Origin: Streptomyces sp. SW4 | GTDB taxonomy: Bacteria; Actinomycetota; Actinomycetes; Streptomycetales; Streptomycetaceae | Direction: 5' to 3' | NCBI GenBank assembly: GCA_003248315.1 | Contig: QKWM01000002.1 | Location: forward strand, 1-64,000 | Length of the DNA stretch: 64,000 bases | Part shown: positions 30,944-41,023 of the stretch, piece by piece | Numbering within the stretch: the stretch's first letter is position 1 | How the letters are laid out: each line of letters begins with the position of its first letter | Program-made: the position numbers and the translations under genes | The notes under the pieces: model-generated | What the model saw: the letters and a program-made list of their open reading frames with translations, nothing else | Told to the model about the DNA's origin: nothing | Databases searched by the model: none

Positions 30944-33794
30944 TCAGTCGGCCGGGCGGGCGCCTGGGGCGGTCGCCGCCTGGGGGCGAGGCCGAGGGAG
31001 GCGAGGGCGCTCGTGCCGGCGGGTGTGTGCGGGCCGCCGGCGAGGAGGAGGGTGCGGGCCGCCTGGTAGGGGCAGCCGGCCGTGCCGAAGGCGTCGGCGG
31101 TGGCGAGCAGGCGCCGCGGGTCGCCGTCGAGGAGCGCCTCGGCCCGGTCGACCTGGGCGGTGGCGACCGGGTTTCCGGCGACGACGGTCCGGGCGGCGGT
31201 GATGCGGGCGCGGGCGTCGGGGTGGCCGGCGAGGACCGCGGCCTCGGCGCGCAGGGCGACGTACCAGTGCAGCCAGATCCAGCACACCCACTTCCACACC
31301 TCCTCCGGTTCGGGCGCGACCCGCTCCAGCGCCGCCCGGGCGTCGCCGTGGTGGAGCAGGACCAGGGCGTCGAAGACCGCGCCGTAGCCGAGCCGGTGCT
31401 GGACCGCCGTGTCGGCCCGGTCGACGACGGCGAGCCACTCCCCGCGGGCGTCGTGGTCGCCGCGCAGCCCGTGGACCATGGCCACCGACGCGGCGGCCGC
31501 GCCGAGCGACAGGGACCGCGGGCGTCCGCCGTGCTCCCACGCGTCGAGGAAGCGGACGCTGCGGCCGAGGACGTCGTCGGCGTGGCCGGCGAGGGCGTCC
31601 GCGGTCAGGAGCCAGGACGTGGCCTGGTGGCCGGCCTCGGCGAGCAGCGGGTGCCCGGCGAGCCGCCTGCCCCACCGGCGCGCCCGGGGCAGGTCGCCGG
31701 CGCCGAGGGCGGTGCCGGCGGCCATGGCGAGGGCGTCCGTCAGTTCGTGGACGCCGGCGGGGGTGTCCGGCGCGCCGGACAGGACGTCGATCCGGCGGCG
31801 GGCGGCGGCCGCAGCGGAGAAGGTGTCACCGGCCCAGCTGTGGGCGCCGGACAGGGCGTCGAGGGCGGCGGACTCGGCGACCGGATCGCCGGTGAGGCGG
31901 GCGAGGCGGACGGCCCGCTCGGCGTCGGCGACGGTGTCCTGCGCCGTGTTCTCGGTGTCCCCCTGGAGGGCGCCGAACGCGTCGTGGAGGACGGCCGCTT
32001 CGGCCAGTGCCACGGCCGCCCGGGACCCTGGGGCGTCGCCGGAGAGCTTGCGTGCCTCGTCGAGCAGGTCGCGGGTCTCCGCCGCGGCGGGCAGGCGCGT
32101 GAACGAGGTGGAGAAGCGGTGGGCGGCCGTGGCGGCGGCCGCGAGGTCGCGGCCGGCTCCGGTGTCGTCGCCGGCCCGGCGGGCGGCGTCGGCGGCGGCG
32201 CGGTACAGGCGGTACATGTCGTCGCCGAGCCTGCGGCACCCGGCGACCGCGGCGGCCTGCCGCAGCGCCGCGGCGCGGTCGGCGTCCCCGGCGAGGTGTG
32301 CCGCCTGCTCGTAGCGCTGCTGGGCCTCGCCGAGCAGGTTGCGGGTGAAGGCCAGTGCGGCCAGGGTCCGGGCGAGGCGGCGGGCGTCCTCGCGTCGTTC
32401 CGGCCGGCCGGCGGCCCAGGCGAGAGCGGCCCGGGCGTCGTCCGCGAACGCGTCGAAGCGGGCGCGCCAGTCCTCGCCGCCGCCGGCCGCGAGGCCGGTC
32501 GCGGCGGTCAGGCACCAGGTCAGGTGGCGGGAGCGGACGGTGTCCGTCTCCGCGGTGCCGTCGAGCCGTTCGGTGCCGTACTGGCGGATGGTCTCCAGTG
32601 CCTGGTACCGGGTGCCGGCCGGCGACGGGGTCACGGCCAGCAGGCTCTGCTCGGCGAGCCGGCCCAGGCCGTCGGCGACGGCGGAGGACTCCAGCGGCGC
32701 GAACCCGGCGACGTCGGCGGCGGCCCCGGCGGTGAACGGCGCGACGAACACCGACACCCGGCGCAGCAGTGCCTGGTCGCGGGGCTCGAGCAGGTCGTGG
32801 CTGAAGTCCAGTACGGCCCGCACCGACCGGTGCCGGTCGTCGGCGCGGGCGCCGCCGGTGAGGATCCGCAGCGGGTCGCGCAGGCCGGCGGTGAGGCCGT
32901 CGAGGCCGAGGGTGGGCCAGCGGGCGGCGGCCAGCTCGATCGCGAGCGCCATGCCGCCGAGCCCTTCGCAGATGGCCGTGACGCCCTCGCTGACCGAGGG
33001 GCCCGGCGGCCAGCCGACGGCCGCGGCCCGGTCCATGAACAGGGCGACGGCGTCGGACTCGTCGCCGCCGTCGCAGGACAACGGCGGGACGGGGAAGGCC
33101 CGTTCGAAGGGGACCATGAGCCGGGCCCGGCTCGTCGCGAGCACCCGCAGCCGGGGGCAGGCGGTCAGGAGCCGTTCCACGAACGGGGCCACTCCGTCGC
33201 GTACCTGCTCGCAGTTGTCCAGCACCAGCAGGGCCCGGTGGTCGGCGAGCGTGGCCAGGACGGCGTCGTCGACGCGGCGGCCGGGCTGCTCGCCCGCGCC
33301 GACGGCCGCCGCGACGGCGGCGCCCACCCGCTCGGGGTCGGTGACCGGGACCAGGTCGACGAACCACACGCCGTCGGGGAAGTCGTCGGCGACGTCCTCG
33401 GCCGCCGCCAGGGCCAGCCGGGTCTTTCCCACCCCGCCCGGGCCGACCGCGGTGACCTGGCGGTGCGTGCGCAGGGCGTGGGCCAGTTCGGCGCGTTCGC
33501 GCGTCCGGCCGACGAACGTCGTCAGCGGTGCGGGCAGGGCAGCCGACGGGTCCGGCCGGCCGGCCGCGCCGCCGGGACCCGCGTCGCCGCCGGGACCCGC
33601 GGGTCGTGCCGGGCGGCGTGGCGGGACAGGGCCCGGCGGTCGGGGAGCTGGAGCTTGCGCAGCAGCGAGGAGACGTGGGACTCGACCGTGCGGACGGAGA
33701 TGAACAGCCGCGCGGCGATCTCCGCGTTGCTGAGGTGCTCCCCGAGCAGCGCGAGCACTTCCGATTCGCGGGCCGAGATCGTCACCGTGGTCAT
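30944..33794 (-). CDS. LuxR-type regulator with N-terminal HTH and AfsR-like ATPase
   Basis: The N-terminal HTH reads TISARESEVLALLGEHLSNA, then EIAARLFISVRTVESHVSSL. After a Pro/Ala/Gly linker come LTTFVGRTRERAELAHAL, Walker A TAVGPGGVGKTRLALAAA and ALLVLDNCEQV (Walker B), as in AfsR-type NB-ARC ATPases. A long TPR-like helical half follows (for example GEAQQRYEQAAHLAGDADRA). It has about 950 residues. Frame shifts lie in the linker (about 33590) and near the C-terminus (about 30980), which ends ATAPGARPAD. The HTH is at the front, unlike LAL proteins. The target is unknown; the neighbours are a protease and ABC-F genes. Confidence 0.8.
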
Positions 33795-33906
33795 TTCGCA
33801 ATTATGTGCGGGGGTGCCGTGTCCGTGCGGGGTGCCGTGTCCGTGCGGGTGGGCGGGCCGCCGGCCTGGTCGCCGGTCGGCGGGCCGCCCCCGGTGTGGC
33901 CGGCGG

Positions 33907-34215
33907 TCAGCCGGACTTGCGGCGGAAGGTGCGGTTCTGGCCCTTGGGGCCGTTGAAGCCCTTGAGTTTGAGGCGGCCGTCCTCGTGGGCCTGGCGGGCC
34001 CGGCTGACGGCGGCCTTGCGTTCCAGGGCCTCCTGGAACCTCCGCTTGGTCTCCGACTCGTTCGTCTTCTTCTCGTTCGTCTTCTTCTCGTTCACGGTCT
34101 TCCCGTTCGTGGAGTTCTCGGGCGCGGCGTGATCGGCCGCGGCGTTCTCGGCCGCGGTGTTCTCGGGCGCGGGCTCGGGCTGCCGAGCGCTCTGCGGCGT
34201 GGGCGTGTCGGTCAT
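33907..34215 (-). CDS. DUF5302 protein
   Basis: The 102-residue, highly charged, probably disordered protein has KRRFQEALERKAAVSRARQA and the invariant tail QNRTFRRKSG, which identify DUF5302. The middle has a short repeat, NEKKTNEKKTNESET. No function is known for the family. It lies 14 bp downstream of the ABC-F stop and may be co-transcribed. Confidence 0.85.
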   Translation of the reverse strand: MTDTPTPQSARQPEPAPENTAAENAAADHAAPENSTNGKTVNEKKTNEKKTNESETKRRFQEALERKAAVSRARQAHEDGRLKLKGFNGPKGQNRTFRRKSG

Positions 34216-34229
34216 GGGGCGGCTCCTGG

Positions 34230-35852
34230 TCAGGTGGTCAGGGACGGGACGGTGTCACGCGGCGGGAGGGCGAGGTGGTCGCCCTGCCACCGGGCGCGCA
34301 GACGGCGGTCGTGGGAGACCAGGAGCAGGGTGCCGGGGTAGTCGGCCAGGGCCTGCTCCAGGTCTTCGATGAGCGCCGGGGAGAGGTGGTTCGTCGGCTC
34401 GTCCAGCAGCAGGACGTCGCTGGGACGGCTCAGCAGGCGGGCCAGGGCCAGGCGCTGGCGCTGGCCGGTGGACAGTTCGGTGACCCGGGCCGTCAGGCGT
34501 TCGGGGGTGAACAGGCCGAGCGCGAGGAGGCGTTCGGTGTGCTCCTCGGGGTGGCCGGGCAGGCCCGGGCGTAGGCCTGGAGCAGGGTCTCGCCGGGGCG
34601 GCCGGGGCCGGGCTCCTGGGGCAGGTGGCCGATGCGGCCCCGCCGGGTGACGCGGCCGGCGTCCGGGGTGAGCCGGCCGGCCAGGACGCTCAGCAGGGTG
34701 CTCTTGCCGGTGCCGTTGCTCCCCGTGATCAGCAGGCGGTCCCCTGCCCGGACGGTGAGGTCGGTGGGGGCGAGCCGGCCGGTGACGGCGACGCCGGTGG
34801 CGTCCAGGACCGTGCCGGAGAGCCGGCCCGAGCGCAGGACGGGCGTGAAACGCAGCGGCTCCGGCGGCGGGGCACCGGGTCGGCGAGCAGGCGGCGCAGG
34901 CGTTCCTCGGCGTTGCGGACCCTGCTGGCCAGGGACTGCTGGACGCGGCCGGCGGCACGGTCGTAGGCCATCTTGTTGCCGTCGGTCATGGCGCGGCCGG
35001 GGGCGACGCGGCGGGCCGTGGTGGCGGCCGCTTCGCGCTGGGCGGCCACCTCCGCCTCCCAGCGGGCGTGTTCCTGGGCCCAGCGCTGCCGGGCGGCGGC
35101 CTTCTCGGCGAGGTAGCCGGTGTAGCCGTTGCCGTAGCGGGTGACGGTGCGGCGGTCGGCGTCGACCTCCAGCAGGGTGGTGGTGACGCGGTCGAGGAAG
35201 GTGCGGTCGTGGGAGACCGCGACGGTGGTGCCGCGCCGGGTGCGCAGGTGGTCCTCGAGCCAGGTCAGGGCGGCGGCGTCGAGGTGGTTCGTCGGCTCGT
35301 CGAGCAGCAGCACCTCGGGGACGCGGCGAGGAGCGCGGCCAGGCGCAGCCGGACCTGTTCACCGCCGGAGAGGTCGCCGACGGCGCGGTCGCGCGGCAGA
35401 TGGCCGAGGCCGAGGCCGTGCAGGGCGCGCTCCACCCGGGCGTCGGCCTCGTAGCCGCCGCGCAGTTCGAAGGCGGTCAGCAGGTCGCCGTACTCGGCGA
35501 GGACCCGGTCGTCGGCGCCGTCGGTCATGGCGGCCTCGAGCTCGCGCATGCGGCGCTCCATGGCGCGCAGGTCGCTCAGGGCGTCGTCGACGGCCTGCTG
35601 GACGGTGTGGTGGGCGGGGAGCCGGCCGTCCTGCGGGAGGTAGCCGACGCCGCCGTCGGCCTGGACGGTGATCTCGCCGGCGTCCGCCTGCTCCACCCCG
35701 GCGAACAGGCGCAGCAGGGTGGTCTTGCCGGAGCCGTTCTCTCCGATGATGCCGGTGCGCTCACCCGTGGTGAGCGTGCAGGTGACGGAGTCGAGGACGA
35801 GACGGCCGTTGTACGACTTCGTGACGGCGCGGGCGCTGATCTGCGTGGGCAT
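34230..35852 (-). CDS. ABC-F ATPase (ribosomal-protection type)
   Basis: Two ABC domains in one chain without membrane segments. The first begins with IGENGSGKTTLLRLFAG, then DLSGGEQVRLRLAALLA and LLLDEPTNHLDAAALTWLED. The second has LITGSNGTGKSTLLSVLAGR, ELSTGQRQRLALARLLSRP and LLLDEPTNHLSPALIEDLEQ. The linker between them (about residues 200-290, AAARQRWAQEHARWEAEVAA) is the helical hairpin that reaches into the ribosome in antibiotic-resistance ABC-F proteins. It has about 540 residues. One-base shifts occur near 35325, 34880 and 34560. ATG 35852; divergent from a TetR gene 118 bp away. It probably protects against a macrolide, lincosamide, streptogramin or pleuromutilin-type drug; which one cannot be read from the sequence. 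Confidence 0.85.
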
Positions 35853-35929
35853 GGGGGTGCTCCGAGACGTTCGTGTGCGGGGCGGCCCCGGTGGGCCGCG
35901 GGGTCGGGTGAGCGCCCCGGAAGAGCATG

Positions 35930-35971
35930 TCCACTCCTTACTGCGACAACAGTTGCATTAAGATGCTGTCA
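35930..35971 (+). promoter_or_regulatory. Divergent ABC-F/TetR control region with likely leaderless TetR start
   Basis: This AT-rich island has TAAGAT at 35959-35964, about 7 bases before the TetR ATG at 35971, so transcription should start at or next to the ATG; there is no ribosome site. A small inverted repeat GCAT-TAAG-ATGC overlaps the -10 box and GACAAC lies near the -35 position. TetR binding here would control both directions. Confidence 0.5.
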
Positions 35972-36830
35972 TGGTGGCGGCGGTGAGAGCAAGCGGAAAT
36001 TCCGGTGCGGGACCCGGGGCCGGTCGGACGGCCGGCGGGGGCGGACGGGCGCCGCGGGGCGGCGGGCGGAGCCGTCGGGACAGCGGACGGGGCCGCGGGG
36101 CAGCGGACACCGTCGCCGGGGCAGCGGGTGGAGTCGCCGGGGCGGGGGACACCGTCGCCGGGACAGCGGGCGGAGTCGCCGGGGCGCCGGGCGGAGGCGT
36201 CGGGGCAGCGGCCCGGTGGGCCGGTGCGGCGGCCGGGGGCCGTACCGCGCGGGTGCGGGCACAGGTGCTGGAGGCGGCGCGGGAGCTGCTGGTCGAGCGC
36301 GGGTACGACGAACTGACCGTGGACGCGGTCGCGGAGCGGGCCGGGGTGCACCGCACGACGGTGTACCGACGCTGGCGGGACGTGGGCGGGCTGCTCGCCG
36401 ACGTGCTCGACGCCGCCGGGGGCGACGACTGGCGGCCGCCGGACACCGGAACGCTCGAAGGGGACCTGGCCGCCGTCAACGCCGAGGTGGAGGCCGCCCT
36501 CACCGCCGAGCCGGTCACCGCCGCGCTGATCGCCGCCTCGTTCCGCTCCCAGGAGGCCGCGGCGGCGCTGCGGCGGTTCTGGGAGGAGCGGTACGCGCGG
36601 TGCGCCGTCGTCGTCGAGCGGGCGGTCCGGCGGGGCGAGTGCCCCGAGGGCACGTGTGCGCGGAGGGTGCTCCTCGCGGCCACGGCGCCCGTGTACCAGC
36701 AGCTGGTGCTGGTGCGCGGCGGAGCCGATCCGGGCTGGGCCGGCAGGCGGCCCGGAGCGCCGCCCTCGGAGCCGCCGGCGGGGTGTTCGTCGCCGGGGCG
36801 GACGGGGACGCGGGCGCCGGAGAGGGCTGA
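35971..36830 (+). CDS. TetR-family regulator with Gly/Ala-rich N-terminal extension
   Basis: The HTH reads LVERGYDELTVDAVAERAGV, then HRTTVYRRWRDVGG, and a normal helical domain follows. About 90 residues precede it, almost all Gly, Ala, Arg and Val, including a 14-residue repeat (DTVAGAAGGVAGAG, DTVAGTAGGVAGAP). One base is missing near 36750; restoring it ends the protein at GADGDAGAGEG (stop 36828-36830). A later start just before the HTH is possible, but the promoter position favours 35971. It is the presumed repressor of the divergent ABC-F gene. Confidence 0.75.
36106..36189 (+). repeat. Two 42-bp repeats in the TetR N-terminal extension
   Basis: Copies begin at 36106 and 36148 (GACACCGTCGCCGGG) and differ at a few positions. 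The period of 14 codons keeps the frame, so the extension can grow or shrink without loss of the protein. Confidence 0.7.
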
Positions 36831-37177
36831 GACCGTCGTCGCGGCGGCGGAGGCGGCGGGGGCGGCGGGGGCGGCGGAGGCGGCGGGGTCCTCGGGTGGG
36901 GTGACGTGGCGCCCGGCCGCCACCGGTGCGCCCCGGCCCGCCGGCCCGGACGGCGGGTGCGGCCCGTACGGCGAGTGCGGCCCGGCCGGCCCGTACGGCA
37001 GGTGCGGCTGCGCGCATACGGGCACGCGCGTCCGGCGAGGCGTGACGCCAGGGCGCTGCGCGGGTCCGACCATGATGCCCAGTCAAGCCCCGGGCGGGGT
37101 GCGGGCGCCACGCGTCTCGAGCGGTTCTCGAGCGAGCATCCTCCCGCGCGGCTCCGGCCCGCCCGTGGCCCGGGCGG
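36831..37177. other. Low-complexity convergent intergenic region
   Basis: It holds a GGC/GGA-rich purine tract at about 36838-36895 and repeats of GTACGGC at 36966-37000. Its last 70 bp are copy 1 of a duplicated element (listed separately). Minus-strand frames here are Pro/Arg runs, the usual mark of non-coding GC-rich DNA. Confidence 0.5.
37070..37136 (-). repeat. Duplicated ~66-bp element, copy 1
   Basis: It contains CCATGATGCCCAGTCA, then CGCCACGCG and GCGGTTCTCGAGCG. The same blocks in the same order and spacing occur at 40381-40446, with roughly three quarters of bases shared by eye. Reading on the minus strand, both copies encode a stretch like DWASWxDxR, and both contain CTCGAGAAC and GACTGGGC. 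Copy 1 faces into non-coding DNA. Confidence 0.55.
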
Positions 37178-38124
37178 TCAGGGTGTCGTCCAGGGGCGGA
37201 GTTTGTCGGGGTTGCGCACCGCCCAGATGTGCGTGATGCGGTCGTCCGCGATGTCGAAGGCGTACACCGCCGCGGTGGCGCCTTCGTACTCGAGTACCAG
37301 ACCGGCCCGGCCGTTGACCGTGCGCTCCCGGACCGTCAGCGCGCCGTTCGCCCGGGCTGCGAGGCCGGTGAGGTAGCGGGCGACCTCTTCGCCGCCCTCG
37401 ACGGGGTGGAGCGCGGCGGGGACCACGCCGCCGCCGTCCGCCGTCAGCGTCGCGTCGGGGGCGAGGAGCCTGAGGAGGGCGTTGACGTCCTGGGCGTCCC
37501 ACGCCCGCTTGAAGTCCCTGACGAGGCCCGCCTGATGGGCCGCCGGGGCCGCGGGGGCAGGGCGGTGCGGACGCGGCGCCGCGCGGAGGAGGCCAGTTCG
37601 CGGCATGCCGCCGGGGTGCGGCCGGTGATCCGGGCGATCTCGGCGAACGGGTAGCCGAAGACGTCGTGCAGGACGAGCGCGACGCGCTGGGCCGGGGTCA
37701 TGGATTCGAGGGCGACGAGGAACGCCATGCTCACCGACTCGTCGAGCGTGACCCGGTCGGCCGGGTCCACGGGGCCGGCAGCGGCGGTGCCCGGGCGCCC
37801 GCCGATCCAGTCGGTCCGCTCGGGCAGCGGCTCCGGGATCCAGACGCCCGTGTACCGCTCGCGCCGTACCCGCGCCGAGCCGAGGAGGTCCAGGCACACG
37901 CGGGTGGCGACCGTCGTCAGCCAGGCACCGGGCGACTCGACGGCGTCCTGCTGCCGCCTGGAGAGGGCGTACCAGCGGGTGTAGGTCTCCTGGACCGCGT
38001 CCTCGGCCTCGGCCAGGGAACCGAGGAGCCGGTAGGCGAGACCGGTCAGCCGCCGCCGCTCGCCGATGATCGCGTCCAGGTCGGCGTCGGACTCGACGTG
38101 CCGTGATGTCGGGTGGTCGGTCAT
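37178..38124 (-). CDS. sigJ: ECF41-type RNA polymerase sigma factor SigJ
   Basis: Sigma region 2 is RRLTGLAYRLLGSLAEAEDA, then VQETYTRWYAL; region 4 is ESMTPAQRVALVLHDVFGYP, then FAEIARITGRTPAACRELAS. A C-terminal SnoaL/NTF2-like domain (FKRAWDAQDVNALLRLLAPD, ending DKLRPW) is the ECF41 hallmark; in that group it tunes sigma activity and replaces an anti-sigma factor. It has about 315 residues. One base is missing near 37560. ATG 38124. It is divergent from an FMN reductase fusion; ECF41 genes usually neighbour a small oxidoreductase they control. Confidence 0.9.
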
Positions 38125-38190
38125 GGCTGCGGTGGCTCCCTGGTCTCGGATCGTTCCTCTCCCCGGTACGACGGGACGGCACGCCCGATT

Positions 38191-38214
38191 GTCAGGTCCT
38201 CGGCCCGCCCTGAC
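38191..38214. promoter_or_regulatory. Symmetrical divergent promoter element
   Basis: GTCAGG (38191-38196) and CCTGAC (38209-38214) form an inverted repeat with a 12-bp spacer in the sigJ/reductase gap. Each arm gives a TGTCA- or CGTCA-like -35 element on its own strand, as expected for an ECF41 sigma factor serving both genes. Confidence 0.45.
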
Positions 38215-38294
38215 GTTCCGGGGGCGTGTCTCGTCGTACCGGGCGACGACACGACCGGCCCGGAGAACCCGGGCGGACACCTCAGGAGACGGCG

Positions 38295-39284
38295 ATGACC
38301 AGGATCGGCATACTCATCGGCAGCACCCGCCCCGGCCGCAAGGGCGAGCAGGTCGCCCGGTGGGTGCACGAGCGGGCGGCCCGCCGCGGCGACGCCGCGT
38401 TCGAGGTGATCGACCTGCTCGACCATCCGCTGCCGCACCTGGACGAGCCGCTGCCCGCGCTCACCGGTCGGTACGAGCACGAGCACACGCGGGCCTGGGC
38501 CGGCACCGTCGCCCGCTTCGACGGATTCATCATGGTCACCCCCGAGTACAACGCCTCCTTCCCCGGCGTGCTCAAGAACGCGATCGACTACCTGCACGCG
38601 GAGTGGGCCCACAAGGCCGTCGGGTTCGTCTCCTACGGGGTGCGCGGCGGCACCCTCGCGGCCCGGCGGCTGCGGGCCCTGTGCGAACTCCTCGGGATGG
38701 GTGCGGTGACCCCTGAGGTCTCGCTGTCCCTCCACGCCGACTTCGAGGACGGGACGACGTTCGCGCCGGGCGCCCACCACGCCGGCGCGCTCGACACCCT
38801 GCTGGACCACGTCGTCGCCCGGAGCACGGCAGGAAGGACGGCCGGCCCCGCACCGGACGGGACGGGCGAAGCCGCGGTCCGCCGCCGGGTCGACGGGATC
38901 GTCGACGCGGTCCGGGCCAGGGACCTCGAGGGTCTGAGGCGGTTCTACGCGACGGACGTCGTGTCCTTCGACATCGATCCGCCGCTCCAGCACGTCGGGA
39001 TCGACGCGAAGCTGAAGAACTGGGCGAACGTGTTCGCGCTCTTCCGGGAGGTGACCTACGAGGTGCGCGACCTGGTGGTCACGGCGGGCGAGGACGTGGC
39101 GTTCGTCCACGGCTTCGGCCGGCTCGGCGGCACGACGGCGGACGGGACCGCGACGGACGGCATGTGGGTCCGGGTCACCTTCTGCTTCCGGAAGACCGGC
39201 GGCGCGTGGCTGGTCGCGCACGACCAGGTCTCCGTGCCGCTGGACATCCCGGGCGGCACGGGGGTCGTCGACCTGGAGCCGTGA
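38295..39284 (+). CDS. NADPH-dependent FMN reductase fused to a SnoaL-like domain
   Basis: Residues 1-185 are a flavodoxin-like reductase: RIGILIGSTRPGRKGEQVAR, FDGFIMVTPEYNASFPGVLK, NAIDYLHAEW. Residues about 200-325 are an NTF2/SnoaL-like domain (VRARDLEGLRRFYATDVVSF, then DIDPPLQHVG, ending GVVDLEP). ATG 38295 follows AGGAGAC. It has 329 residues with an intact frame. The fusion pairs a flavin-reducing unit with a small-molecule pocket and is divergent from sigJ, itself carrying an NTF2-like domain. Confidence 0.85.
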   Translation: MTRIGILIGSTRPGRKGEQVARWVHERAARRGDAAFEVIDLLDHPLPHLDEPLPALTGRYEHEHTRAWAGTVARFDGFIMVTPEYNASFPGVLKNAIDYLHAEWAHKAVGFVSYGVRGGTLAARRLRALCELLGMGAVTPEVSLSLHADFEDGTTFAPGAHHAGALDTLLDHVVARSTAGRTAGPAPDGTGEAAVRRRVDGIVDAVRARDLEGLRRFYATDVVSFDIDPPLQHVGIDAKLKNWANVFALFREVTYEVRDLVVTAGEDVAFVHGFGRLGGTTADGTATDGMWVRVTFCFRKTGGAWLVAHDQVSVPLDIPGGTGVVDLEP

Positions 39285-39286
39285 GG

Positions 39287-40398
39287 TCAGCGGAGGCCGG
39301 CGGCGGGCACGGCGTCGCCGGGGGCGGGGGTGGCCGGGGGCTGCCCGGCGGGGCCAGGGGGCTGCCGGGCGGGTCGGGATGCGGGACGGGCGGGTCGGGA
39401 TGCGGGACGGGCGGGGCCGGGTGGCGGCGGGTGGCCGGGGCGGGGGCGCAGGTCGCGGTCAGGTGGTGGGCCCGGGCGTGGAAGGCCCCGGCGAGGTCCG
39501 GTTCGCCCCGCCGGTCCAGGGCTTGGGCGAAGTCGGCGTAGGCGCGGGCGAGTTCCCGCCGGTCGCCCGCGGCGCGCAGCAGCGTGACGGCGCGGGCTAG
39601 GGTCGCCGCTCCCCGGGCGGGGCTCTCGGTGGCCGCGAGCAGGCGCAGGGCGATGCCCCGTTCCCGGGGGCCCGTGGGGCCGGGCGCGGTGAGCTGTTCG
39701 GCGAGCAGGGCGGCCGCGGTCGCCGTCCGCCCGAGCGCCAGCAGGGCCTCGGCCGCGCCGGTCCGCCACGCGACCGGGGCCGGGGCGGCGACCGGGGCCG
39801 GGGCGGGGCCGGGGTTCGGGCCGCGGAGACGCCGGCCGGTCTCCAGGAACGCGGCGAGCGCCGCACGGTGCCGGCCCGCGGCCAGGTGGACGCGTCCGTG
39901 GGCGTACAGGAGGGCCGGCGCCTCGGGGTGGAGGCGGAGCCGGTCGTGGCCGCCGTCCCCGGCGGTCCGGACGCCGGAAGTGGCGGTCCGGACGCCGGGC
40001 GTGGCGGGGCCTGCCGTACGGGCGGGAGGGGCCGCCGGCAGGTGCTGGGCGGCCTCGGCGTGCCGGCCCAGGGCCGTCAGGGTCTCGGCGAGGACCAGGG
40101 CGGGCCGCAGGCGGTGTGCCGGGCCCAGGGGTTCGGCCGCGCGCAGGGCCGCGGCGGCCTCGCGCTCGGCCGCCGCCGGGTCGCCGTGGTGCAGGAGTGC
40201 TTCGGCCCGCAGGGCGCCGAACGCGACGGCCCAGGCGGGGCAGCCGGCCCGCGCGGCGCGCCGGCGCAGGTCCGCGCAGTGGGCCGCGGCCCGGTCCGGG
40301 TGGCCGGCGCGCAGCAGCTCCTCGGCCTCGCGCAGCAGGGACCTGAACGGGGCCGAACGCCGGGGGCGTGCGCTGGTCCAGCCATGACGCCCAGTCAT
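39287..40398 (-). pseudogene. Middle fragment of a LAL-type regulator
   Basis: TPR-like helices RSLLREAEELLRAGHPDRAA, ALHHGDPAAAEREAAAALRA-like segments, ALLYAHGRVHLAAGRHRAAL and GAAEALLALGRTATAAALLA match the helical middle of large LuxR (LAL) regulators. There is no Walker A motif in front and no HTH behind. The tail is Pro-rich (CAPAPATRRHPAPPVPHPDP) with short repeats and probably one frame shift. It may be a truncated regulator or a free TPR protein. The apparent start (MTGRHGWTS) lies in the duplicated element, so the real start may be further in. Confidence 0.5.
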
Positions 40399-40446
40399 AC
40401 GCGCTGCCGGGCGCGCACGCCACGCGACGCGAGCCGTTCTCGAGCG
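40381..40446 (-). repeat. Duplicated ~66-bp element, copy 2
   Basis: It contains CCATGACGCCCAGTCATA, then CGCCACGCG and GCCGTTCTCGAGCG, parallel to copy 1. It lies at the 5' end of the LAL fragment. On the minus strand it has GCGTATGACT, a -10-like box, so both copies may be promoters rather than coding. Confidence 0.55.
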
Positions 40447-40557
40447 GGGGTGCGGCGGGGTGCGAGGGCGGAAGGGGACGGGGGAGGTGTCCGGCAGGGC
40501 CGCGGACGGGGGGATCGCGGCCCTGCCGGAGCAGGAGGGGGCCGGTGGGCCCGGCGG

Positions 40558-40983
40558 TCAGAGGTTGTCGCCCCAACCGCTCTGGATCATCGTCTGGAAC
40601 GCCCACGAGCCGTCCTTGCGGACGAGTACGTCGGCGTAGTCGGTCTCGTAGGTCTGGTCGCCCGTGGTGACCACGGAGTGGGTGAAGACCACGGCCATCG
40701 ACGGGGAGAGGAAGACCGGCGTGCGGGTGTTGCTGAACGTGACCTCCTGGCTGCCGTCGCCCATGACGTGCGCCATGGTCTCGACGAACTGGCGGCGGTC
40801 CCACTGCGCCGATCTGCCGTTGCCCGCGGAGTCGTCACTGACCAGGTTCAGCGGGAAGACTGCCTGGTCCGCCATGCGCTCGATGTCGCACTTGGTGCAC
40901 AGCGCGTCGTACTCCTCGAACCAGGCGTCGAGGCTCGCGCGGTCCTCGGCGGTGGGCGTGTAGCCGGTGTGGGGCAGGGTCAC
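40558..40983 (-). CDS. NTF2/SnoaL-like protein
   Basis: The 141-residue alpha+beta barrel candidate has RASLDAWFEEYDALCTKCDI, ERMADQAVFPLNLVSDD, then VVFTHSVVTTGDQTYETDYA and WAFQTMIQSGWGDNL. It lies 40 bp downstream of the TrpC-like gene on the same strand, so the two are probably one operon. No catalytic residues can be assigned. The frame is intact. Confidence 0.75.
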   Translation of the reverse strand: MTLPHTGYTPTAEDRASLDAWFEEYDALCTKCDIERMADQAVFPLNLVSDDSAGNGRSAQWDRRQFVETMAHVMGDGSQEVTFSNTRTPVFLSPSMAVVFTHSVVTTGDQTYETDYADVLVRKDGSWAFQTMIQSGWGDNL

Positions 40984-41023
40984 GCGGGCTCCCGGGTGGT
41001 GCGGTCGTGCTCATCAAGTTTGA

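Noticed and set aside
36838..36900. GGC/GGA tract as a coding Gly-rich protein
   Set aside because: It follows the TetR stop after one-base correction and has no start or ribosome site.
35938..37086. Minus-strand Pro/Arg/Ser-rich frames opposite the TetR gene
   Set aside because: Low complexity mirrors the Gly/Ala-rich TetR extension; no family motif.
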